DNA of 27,812 nucleotides, taken from positions 1 to 27,812 of IMG/VR virus record IMGVR_UViG_3300025151_000224. The stretch is one strand, 5' to 3'. Position numbers and translations under genes: made by a program. Position 1 is the stretch's first letter, and each line of letters starts with the position of its first letter. The stretch comes from a virus. This document shows positions 22,872 through 27,812 of the stretch, piece after piece. The notes below the pieces were generated by a model. It saw only the letters and a program-made list of their open reading frames with translations. It ran no database searches and was not told where the DNA came from.

Positions 22872-23610
22872 TTAATCTCCTTGTATTTAATATTTCTTTT
22901 CTTTCTTCTTCTGTAGCTATATCTTCATTATTTATTTTAGGTGCAACATATTTAGGTATTACAGGTCTAGCTATTTCTTCTTTTTTATTATTACCAAAAT
23001 CATTATCAGCCCACCTTTTTAATCTTCTTGATATATCCCAAGTAGCTTGTTGTTCAAACTTCATCTTTGTATTGCTCTTATTAGGCTCTGACCAATAATT
23101 GAAAAAATTCTCTATTGTATCTTTATTATATTGATTGTTGTGTTTTTGCAAAGAATCTTTAAATAATAACATTCTTTTATTTATATCATTTACTTTAGTT
23201 TTGTTTAGTTTAGTATTGTTTAGTGCTTTAGCATTGGTTGATTTTTGCTTAACCTTTGCTGAAGCAATACCACCTAATCTACCTGCTTTCTGTCTTTTTT
23301 TCTTCTTAATATCCATACATTCTAATCTTCTTTTAAGTGATTTAGAATAAAACATTGAATGCCCTTTTATTTCAAATAAATCATAGTTTTCTACAATATC
23401 TTGAATCTTTTCTTTATCAACTCTCAAATCAAATGAAATACTATCTATATCATCAAATGTTAAGGTATAATCTTTCTGCTCTCTTAATATTTCTATTATT
23501 CCAAAATAAACACCATAACCTTCCATGCCATATTTCATTCTAACCTTCATTAGCCTTTGATCATTTCTAGCATTGGAATCATGGCTAAAATAATATGCAT
23601 CTTTAGACAT
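22855..23610 (-). CDS. Phage replication initiator-type protein, Lin1244/Lin1753 N-terminal domain (251 aa)
   Basis: The first 95 residues match the pattern of the Lin1244/Lin1753 (DUF4373) domain: YYFSHDSNARND (6-17), a helix with MKYGMEGYGVYFGIIEILRE (25-44), and a DLRVDKEKIQDIVENYDLF stretch. These proteins replace DnaD- or O-like initiators in many phages and probably bind the origin and recruit host helicase. A basic hinge follows (KKKKRQKAGRLGG, about residues 101-113), then a C-terminal part with a TMKFEQQATWDISRRLKRWA motif seen in related replication proteins. A strong GGAGGAATTAA site precedes the ATG. No phage helicase, primase or polymerase is seen, so the host enzymes must be recruited. 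Confidence 0.82.
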   Translation of the reverse strand: MSKDAYYFSHDSNARNDQRLMKVRMKYGMEGYGVYFGIIEILREQKDYTLTFDDIDSISFDLRVDKEKIQDIVENYDLFEIKGHSMFYSKSLKRRLECMDIKKKKRQKAGRLGGIASAKVKQKSTNAKALNNTKLNKTKVNDINKRMLLFKDSLQKHNNQYNKDTIENFFNYWSEPNKSNTKMKFEQQATWDISRRLKRWADNDFGNNKKEEIARPVIPKYVAPKINNEDIATEEERKEILNTRRLNVKSV

Positions 23611-23755
23611 TTAATTCCTCCCTAATTGCATATACCATAAAAGCTGATATGATAGTTAAGATTAAAAGTGGTAACCATACATTACCAGCAAAAAAGTGGT
23701 AAATAGTTAGCATTGTTGATAATATTAATAATAGTATTGATAATATATATGTCAT
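23603..23755 (-). CDS. 50-residue two-helix membrane protein
   Basis: Starting at MTYILSILLLILSTMLTIYH, it has two hydrophobic helices (about 3-19 and 27-44) and ends IREELNV. An AAAGGGC site precedes the ATG by seven bases, matching the site used by the first early gene. The same frame extends 13 codons upstream to an ATT preceded by AGGGAGAG, so a longer form (adding IGFSLPAQHKGQK) is possible. It overlaps the initiator gene by 8 bases. Might be a membrane anchor or inhibitor; unrecognised. Confidence 0.6.
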   Translation of the reverse strand: MTYILSILLLILSTMLTIYHFFAGNVWLPLLILTIISAFMVYAIREELNV

Positions 23756-23774
23756 TTTTTGCCCTTTGTGTTGT

Positions 23775-23807
23775 GCAGGGAGAGAAAACCCAATTAACTC
23801 TCCCTGC
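23775..23807 (-). promoter_or_regulatory. 10-bp perfect inverted repeat covering a ribosome-site-like sequence
   Basis: Arms GCAGGGAGAG and CTCTCCCTGC pair perfectly across a 13-base loop, in a 58-base gap between early genes. On the transcribed strand the first arm holds AGGGAGAG followed by TTAATT, the same layout as AGGAGAGTTAATG before a neighbouring gene, so the hairpin would hide a ribosome site. There is no U run on this strand. On the plus strand five T follow, but nothing is transcribed that way. Confidence 0.65.
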
Positions 23808-23813
23808 TTTTTA

Positions 23814-23963
23814 TTATAATGAAACATCAGAACCATGTGGTAGCTTTTCAATAGATACCTGAAATGCATTAGACAAATCTCCAATAATTTTATCTAACTC
23901 TTTCTGTGCAGTATCTAAATCCTCCTCAAAAACATCCACTATTATATTTGCTCTGTATCTCAT
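23814..23963 (-). CDS. 49-residue early protein
   Basis: Begins MRYRANIIVDVFEEDLDTAQ, then a charged helix (KELDKIIGDLSNAF), then VSIEKLPHGSDVSL. A strand-helix-strand pattern is plausible. The ATG shares its first base with the TAA stop of the SpoVG-like gene (TAATG), the same coupling used by the three preceding genes, which strongly supports the start. Acidic overall. Function unknown; possibly an accessory factor of the recombination proteins before it. Confidence 0.65.
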   Translation of the reverse strand: MRYRANIIVDVFEEDLDTAQKELDKIIGDLSNAFQVSIEKLPHGSDVSL

Positions 23964-24238
23964 TAGAATGGTGTATCTTCTTGTGAAATGATTGGTGCTT
24001 CCATTTCCTGATGATAATAACTGATAGCTTTTACTGTAATTTTATCTTTTAGTTCTTTATCAGCATGTATTATAAGATCATATTTATCATCTTTTTTTAT
24101 GCTAGGAAATCCAACAAATAAACCATCATTACCATCAACTATTCTAAAGCCCTTCATTGTAAAACCTTCTTCTGTTTTTACATCAAAATAAGCTAATGTT
24201 TTACCCCAGCTACCCCTAGTCATTCTTTCAATATGCAT
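23963..24238 (-). CDS. SpoVG-like protein (91 aa)
   Basis: The centre, FRIVDGNDGLFVGFPSIKKD (residues 31-50), closely matches the signature of SpoVG (VIDGNNGLFVAMPSKR), and the surrounding strands and the final helix (ITVKAISYYHQEM) follow the same order. SpoVG is a small nucleic-acid-binding protein with regulatory roles in several bacteria. Here it lies between a single-strand annealing protein and the initiator, suggesting a DNA-binding role in recombination or control. AGGGAGAG precedes the ATG, which overlaps the upstream stop (TAATG). Length is similar to bacterial SpoVG. Confidence 0.82.
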   Translation of the reverse strand: MHIERMTRGSWGKTLAYFDVKTEEGFTMKGFRIVDGNDGLFVGFPSIKKDDKYDLIIHADKELKDKITVKAISYYHQEMEAPIISQEDTPF

Positions 24239-24780
24239 TACAAACTCTCCCTGTTATTTTCTCTGTTATATTCTGTTATTTTTTGATTCATTTTAGTTAA
24301 AAAACTTTCAGTTGCACTTAAAGAATCTGCTTTCAGCCAAAAGTCTTTAATCTCTTTTTTCTTACCATCAAAACAAGTATGTGATAATAATTTATCAAAT
24401 TTTTCTTTTTGATTTTCTGTTTTTTGATAAGCTGGTGTTGCTTGTTTATATTGAGCATTTTTAACTTCATCTGCACTTGCAAATGAATCTTCAACACCTA
24501 TACCCATACAAGCTAATGCTCTACCTATTGCTGATGTTTCAGCATTTTCTAAAGCAGAAGTTTTGTTAATTTGACTTGATCCAATTACTTCTTCAGCATG
24601 ACCTGTAAATTTCCTGTTTGAATTTTCTATTTCAGGTATAACTGTTGCTTTGAATATAAAGCTATTATCTGTAGCCTTTAATTCAGTTATTATACTACCT
24701 TTAGGATAATGCTCATTAAAAAATATTATCCTATCTTTTACCATTACATAGTCTTTTCCATGTATTTGTATTTTCTTCAT
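24238..24780 (-). CDS. Single-strand annealing-type recombination protein, Rad52/Erf-like (180 aa)
   Basis: Probable phage recombination mediator that binds ssDNA and anneals complementary strands. The start, IHGKDYVMVKDRIIFFNEHY (about residues 6-25), and the phrase ENAETSAIGRALACMGIG (78-95) are typical of a phage family related to Rad52, Erf and Sak. The C-terminal 70 residues are Lys- and Gln-rich and probably flexible. It lies between the regulator and the SpoVG-like gene; a PD-(D/E)XK nuclease and RusA further downstream complete a recombination set. The family name is inferred from memory of motif patterns; an ssDNA-binding role without annealing activity is an alternative. Confidence 0.7.
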   Translation of the reverse strand: MKKIQIHGKDYVMVKDRIIFFNEHYPKGSIITELKATDNSFIFKATVIPEIENSNRKFTGHAEEVIGSSQINKTSALENAETSAIGRALACMGIGVEDSFASADEVKNAQYKQATPAYQKTENQKEKFDKLLSHTCFDGKKKEIKDFWLKADSLSATESFLTKMNQKITEYNRENNRESL

Positions 24781-24983
24781 TAACTCTCCTGATTGTTATT
24801 AGGAAATAAAACATCTTTGTTTATTCCTAGTATTTTTGAAAACTTATCCATCAAATTGTTGGATAGCTTTTGTTGCCCTTTTTTAATTAAAGAATAATTA
24901 CACCTGTGAACCCCTGCCTGTCTGCATAACCAAGCAGGAGTTCTATCCCTCATCTTTAATATTTTATCTACATTATCTAACAT
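24780..24983 (-). CDS. Cro/CI-type helix-turn-helix regulator (67 aa)
   Basis: Small XRE-family DNA-binding protein. The HTH lies at about residues 16-40 (AWLCRQAGVHRCNYSLIKKG), with the following helix LSNNLMDKFSKILGI typical of the family. The size resembles a Cro protein. Candidate binding sites are the AAACAA/TTGTTT elements upstream of the first early gene. No oppositely oriented CI repressor or integrase accompanies it, so it probably controls timing of expression rather than lysogeny. Its stop overlaps the next ATG (TAATG). Confidence 0.85.
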   Translation of the reverse strand: MLDNVDKILKMRDRTPAWLCRQAGVHRCNYSLIKKGQQKLSNNLMDKFSKILGINKDVLFPNNNQES

Positions 24984-25044
24984 TTAACCAAATTGCCTTA
25001 ATTTTTATTTTACCATTAATTCTAGTTTTAAGATATACAACCAC
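24984..25044 (-). other. Short AT-rich gap before the regulator
   Basis: A 61-base gap between the first early gene and the regulator. It contains a weak -10-like TAAAAT but no convincing -35, and only a distant AAGG as ribosome site. No hairpin with a T run was seen. Confidence 0.4.
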
Positions 25045-25329
25045 TTATGCAACCTCCTTATACCAACCACAATGCCCTTCAGGTTTATTTGTAAAATATA
25101 ATTGAAACCAAGTATTTTTAAAAGAACCATCTTTTTTTAATTGTCTACCATCTAAAGTAAATACAGTAAAATCACCTCTAACTTCTGCATTAATAGATTC
25201 TACTTGATATGGAAATCTTCTATCAGAACCCATACCATTACCAAAATCAATAATTATTTTTTCATCAATTTTAGGCATTTCTGCAATAAAATTAGTAACA
25301 TAATTCCAATCATTTTTAAACTTTTTCAT
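25045..25329 (-). CDS. First early gene, hypothetical (94 aa)
   Basis: Small protein beginning MKKFKNDWNYVTNFIAEMPK, with beta-rich core (VRGDFTVFTLDGRQL) and ending GHCGWYKEVA. I choose the ATG preceded by AAAGGGC at seven bases; an upstream in-frame extension of 16 residues has no ribosome site and would begin at or before the likely transcription start. As the first gene after the early promoter it could be a host-takeover or anti-defence protein, but the sequence gives no motif to test this. Confidence 0.6.
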   Translation of the reverse strand: MKKFKNDWNYVTNFIAEMPKIDEKIIIDFGNGMGSDRRFPYQVESINAEVRGDFTVFTLDGRQLKKDGSFKNTWFQLYFTNKPEGHCGWYKEVA

Positions 25330-25364
25330 ATCTTTGCCCTTTATGTTGTTTGTTTGCATACTTA

Positions 25365-25394
25365 AATATAAAAACAATTATTAATACAAACCAA
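25365..25394 (-). promoter_or_regulatory. Candidate early promoter
   Basis: On the minus strand TTGGTT (25394-25389) and TATATT (25370-25365) are 18 bases apart. The -10 matches the consensus at five of six positions; the -35 is weak. It would start transcription near 25358, leaving a short leader before the AAAGGGC site and ATG. Position directly after a terminator and before the first early gene supports it. Confidence 0.4.
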
Positions 25395-25405
25395 ACAATT
25401 TGTTT
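25393..25405. promoter_or_regulatory. Candidate operator palindrome AAACAA-T-TTGTTT
   Basis: A 6-bp inverted repeat with a one-base centre touches the -35 of the candidate early promoter. Further half-sites (AAACAA or TTGTTT) occur at 25372-25377 and at 25346-25355. Such spacing suits a small Cro-type dimer, of which one is encoded four hundred bases downstream. Chance occurrence in AT-rich DNA is possible. Confidence 0.35.
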
Positions 25406-25427
25406 AGTTTTATTATTTATAGAGGAG

Positions 25428-25465
25428 AAAAAAATGCTATGAGGGCAAATTCATAGCATCTTTTT
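25428..25465. terminator. Strong two-way rho-independent terminator
   Basis: A 9-bp perfect stem (ATGCTATGA with TCATAGCAT) and 8-base loop is flanked by seven A on one side and five T on the other. On the minus strand it is followed by seven T, an excellent terminator for the tail operon; on the plus strand it also has a T run. It separates the tail genes from the early promoter. Confidence 0.85.
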
Positions 25466-25518
25466 GTGTCATCAGGCTGTTACTTGGAGAGCTGATTAGG
25501 AGGGCATGTTTGAGTTTT

Positions 25519-26553
25519 TTACCACACTTCCCTGATAGTCATGCTACATGAATATAGGTTTGGTGCTTGTTGTTTAAATTGAAAACTATTTTGATCAAAC
25601 ATACATATAGCAAATTGATCAGGATTATTATTAGTATTATCAGGTTGAAATATAAAAGGCAATCCAACACTTTTATTTATAACTTCAGAGAAAAAATTAG
25701 GATTGGCATTTTCATCTAATAAAGAAAATGAACTTTTATTTTCACCATCATAATATGATGCACCTGTATAATTATCACCTGCTGCATTTTGTCCACTTGA
25801 TGGCTGTGTATGTTCAAAATTTGTTAGATTAGATATTTCAGGAAACACATCTTTATCTTGTAAGTATGAAAATGATAAATTCCATACCCTTCTACCACTA
25901 ACAGAAAGTGGTGCTGTTGTAGGTACAGATGTATCTATATGCCATGCAGGAAAACCATTACCCCAATTAGGCTGTTTTTTCCAATAGCTATTAGTAAGTG
26001 TTGATCCACCTTTTGTTTCTAATGTTTTAGTTCCATCATATTCTCTAGTTAAAGTAAGATTTAAATCAGGGCTATGTGGCATATCATAATAATTTCCCAT
26101 TATACAACTTGATAATATTCTATCTTCAAATACATTAGCTATTTGCAGTTGTATTTCTGTAAAATCTGAAAAACCATTAAATAGCCTAATAGAACAACCA
26201 TCTCTAATAGGTTCAGATTCACCTTCAAAATTAAAAATTATATCTCCATAATTTTCACTAGGAATACCTCCTGCACCACCACTGCTATCTACTCTTAAAA
26301 ATTTAACTTTTCTCCCTCCAAAATTATGACCTAACAATGCTATAAAGTTATTGTTTGAAAAAGCACCATGTGTTATAACAAAACCTGCATTATAATCTGA
26401 TCCTGAAAATGATAAATTATCAGAGTTAATTGCTATAGTATTTATAGGACTGGTTCTGTAAATATTATTTAAAGAACTATTAACTCCTGTAGAATGTAGA
26501 TATTCTAAAATATTTATAAAAAATCTTGGTCTGCCTACTGATTGATATGCCAT
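25519..26553 (-). CDS. Tail-region structural protein, last late gene (344 aa)
   Basis: Beta-rich protein with a distinctive start, MAYQSVGRPRFFINILEYLH, and many aromatic residues and Asn/Gly/Ser. Phrases like GHNFGGRKVKFLR (about residues 74-86) and RVWNLSFSYLQDKD (223-236) suggest a distal-tail or baseplate component; I recall a GRPRF(Y/F)IN start in tail proteins of uncultured marine phages. TAGGAGT precedes the ATG. Being the last gene before the terminator suggests an adsorption or tail-completion role. Exact function unknown. Confidence 0.6.
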   Translation of the reverse strand: MAYQSVGRPRFFINILEYLHSTGVNSSLNNIYRTSPINTIAINSDNLSFSGSDYNAGFVITHGAFSNNNFIALLGHNFGGRKVKFLRVDSSGGAGGIPSENYGDIIFNFEGESEPIRDGCSIRLFNGFSDFTEIQLQIANVFEDRILSSCIMGNYYDMPHSPDLNLTLTREYDGTKTLETKGGSTLTNSYWKKQPNWGNGFPAWHIDTSVPTTAPLSVSGRRVWNLSFSYLQDKDVFPEISNLTNFEHTQPSSGQNAAGDNYTGASYYDGENKSSFSLLDENANPNFFSEVINKSVGLPFIFQPDNTNNNPDQFAICMFDQNSFQFKQQAPNLYSCSMTIREVW

Positions 26554-26562
26554 AAATTACTC

Positions 26563-27081
26563 CTAATATGATGTTCCTGTAGATATAGATGTTACCTGTG
26601 GTGCAGGTGTAGGTGTAGCTAAAACTATATCATCTAATTGTTCTTGTGATATTTCTCCTGATAAATATTCATCTGCTAATATTTGATTAGGTTTTTTACT
26701 AGGCAAAATTATTGTTCTAACAATAACTCTATCTTTTGTATATGTAGTATCCATATCATCTATATTTATTGTAGCATCTTCTGCATTAGTATTTACATTC
26801 TGTATGTAATCATTTTGCTCATTTATAGTTACAGATATAAAATCTGCATTAGAATCTACTGCTCTTACAGATGTTATTCTAAATTCTCCTACATAATCAA
26901 ATAAATCTGCTAATATTCCTGTACCTAGTGGATAAAATATAACCCTGTTATTTTTAGCAGTTACTACAAATGAATCAGTTGTTTTATCTGTTATTTCTAT
27001 TGCACCTGTAAAGTTTATTTGTATTGCTCTAATATCACCTTGCACACTACAATTACCATCACCATAATATAAATTAGCCAT
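26563..27081 (-). CDS. Tail-region structural protein (172 aa)
   Basis: Acidic beta-rich protein with regularly spaced strands, starting MANLYYGDGNCSVQGDIRAI. A C-terminal helical hook reads YLSGEISQEQLDDIVLATPT and may dock onto a neighbour. The gene overlaps the dockerin-domain gene by 8 bases and has a TAGGAGA site. It is probably a tail-tip component co-expressed with the dockerin-domain protein and the 344-residue protein. No named family. Confidence 0.6.
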   Translation of the reverse strand: MANLYYGDGNCSVQGDIRAIQINFTGAIEITDKTTDSFVVTAKNNRVIFYPLGTGILADLFDYVGEFRITSVRAVDSNADFISVTINEQNDYIQNVNTNAEDATINIDDMDTTYTKDRVIVRTIILPSKKPNQILADEYLSGEISQEQLDDIVLATPTPAPQVTSISTGTSY

Positions 27082-27727
27082 GTAAAATTCTCCTACTCAA
27101 TTCAATTACATCATGCTTTGTTATTTCATCAGTTTTATTTATATCAGCATATTTAGGTTTATTAATTGTCTTGCCTTGCACTACATGGTCTGATAATGCT
27201 ACTAAATCCCTTAAATCTATAACACCATCACCATTTACATCACCTAAATTATTTGATGGCTTATATTCAAATCTAACAAATATTTCTTGTGCTATAGAAT
27301 TATTAACAATTACTTGAAATATTATATCAAATGTTTGATCTTGACCTGAATCTTGTATTTTAAATAATTCTGTTTCAAAATTAACAAATTCTAATATTTG
27401 CTGGGTAGCATCTACATCTAATTCTAAAGGTATATCAATTTTATTTAATAATATATCTACACCTTCATTATAGGTTTTTACTTTTAAACTAGCATTGTTA
27501 TAATATATTTTTTCATCATCTTTATCTGTTTCAATACCTAAATTAAATGTAATATTTTCTACTGATAAAACACCATCTACTATTGATGGAATTATTAAGG
27601 TGCTATCTATAATAATACCATTCTTTCTAATTACACCTATTCTTTGACCATTAGTATAACTTAAAGTGCCTAAATAATACTTATCTTCTACTTTTGCAGG
27701 TTTTATATTTGCTGAATTTATTATCAT
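27074..27727 (-). CDS. Tail protein with C-terminal dockerin-like calcium-binding domain (217 aa)
   Basis: Residues 1-155 form a beta-rich domain (TYNEGVDILLNKIDIPLEL and VIVNNSIAQEIFVRFEYKP) resembling cohesin-like or Ig-like folds. Residues 161-217 look like a type I dockerin: two 12-residue EF-hand-like loops, D163-VNGDGVIDLR-D174 and D195-INKTDEITKH-D206, each followed by a helix (LVALSDHVV and VIELSRRIL). Dockerins bind Ca and dock onto cohesins in cellulosomes. In this phage the domain may join tail proteins or bind a host surface glycoprotein. The ATG overlaps the TGA of the large tail gene across the circle junction. Confidence 0.85.
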   Translation of the reverse strand: MIINSANIKPAKVEDKYYLGTLSYTNGQRIGVIRKNGIIIDSTLIIPSIVDGVLSVENITFNLGIETDKDDEKIYYNNASLKVKTYNEGVDILLNKIDIPLELDVDATQQILEFVNFETELFKIQDSGQDQTFDIIFQVIVNNSIAQEIFVRFEYKPSNNLGDVNGDGVIDLRDLVALSDHVVQGKTINKPKYADINKTDEITKHDVIELSRRILHG

Positions 27728-27812
27728 ATTAAATTACCCATATCATCAGTTTTATCAATAAATAAATCTGTAGTGATTTCTGTACCTGCAAAACAAATTA
27801 TGTTATATACCA
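27714..27812. repeat. Right copy of 99-bp terminal direct repeat
   Basis: Identical to positions 1-99. Together they show that the contig is circular; the unique genome is about 27,713 bp. The part from 27724 onward duplicates the 3' end of the large tail gene, so it should not be counted as a separate gene fragment. Confidence 0.93.

Noticed and set aside
24780-24983. Lysogeny module
   Set aside because: Only a small Cro-like regulator is present; no integrase, excisionase, divergent repressor or attachment-site-like sequence was found.
25501-25540. AGGAGGGC followed by ATG on the plus strand
   Set aside because: The frame ends after nine codons and no promoter or longer plus-strand gene follows; the match to a ribosome site is probably chance within the tail-operon trailer.
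1-27812. Mollicutes host with TGA read as Trp, suggested by low GC and CG shortage
   Set aside because: TGA is used as a stop in many ATGA overlaps, Trp is encoded by TGG, and a lysozyme is present, which a wall-less host would not require.
1-27812. CRISPR arrays, tRNA genes, insertion sequences, retroelement-type variable/template repeats near the fibre genes
   Set aside because: No regularly spaced repeats, cloverleaf-like sequence, transposase or reverse transcriptase was seen on either strand.

Overview
This window is almost certainly the complete genome of a small, AT-rich tailed phage with a siphovirus-type long non-contractile tail. The first 99 bases are repeated exactly as the last 99, so the sequence closes into a circle of about 27.71 kb. 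The repeat joins two genes naturally: the end of the large tail gene at the left edge meets the start of the dockerin-domain gene at the right edge in an ATGA stop/start overlap. Every convincing gene is on the minus strand, so transcription runs from high to low coordinates. No gene-free stretch longer than about 141 bases exists. No tRNA, integrase, DNA polymerase, primase, CRISPR array or insertion sequence was seen.

Layout in the direction of transcription. (1) Control region (25.38-25.52 kb): a strong two-way terminator, then a candidate promoter overlapped by a small palindrome. (2) Early/replication block (25.33 to 20.58 kb): a Cro/CI-type regulator, a Rad52/Erf-like annealing protein, a SpoVG-like protein, a Lin1244/Lin1753-type replication initiator, a PD-(D/E)XK nuclease, a RusA resolvase, a C5-cytosine methyltransferase carrying a nine-G homopolymer, and several micro-proteins (zinc-knuckle-like, membrane, lipoprotein). 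The phage must borrow the host replisome. (3) Packaging and head block (20.5 to 13.6 kb): small and large terminase, SPP1-type portal, a Mu-F-like minor head protein, scaffold, major capsid and small head-associated proteins. (4) Lysis block (13.6 to 11.5 kb): a GH24 lysozyme followed by four consecutive membrane proteins, two of them paralogous, and two small helical proteins. (5) Fibre/adsorption-like proteins (11.5 to 8.4 kb). (6) Connector and tail block (8.2 kb to the left edge, continuing across the circle to 25.5 kb): connector-like protein, tail terminator, tail tube, tail chaperone pair joined by a probable -1 frameshift, tape measure, large hub protein, dockerin-domain protein and two further tail proteins.

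The most unusual whole-genome property is the near absence of the CG dinucleotide. Reading every line I found only five CG in 27.8 kb, although GC is common; arginine is therefore nearly always AGA or AGG. Three of the five sit together in one membrane-protein gene. The phage also encodes a cytosine-5 methyltransferase, which offers one possible explanation.

Host: unknown. TGA, TAA and TAG all act as stops and TGG encodes Trp, so the code is standard (not the Mollicutes code). Shine-Dalgarno sites of the AGGAG type are widespread. Low GC content (roughly 28-30% by eye, not computed) and several protein families that I associate with uncultured marine phages suggest an AT-rich aquatic bacterium, but this is only an inference.
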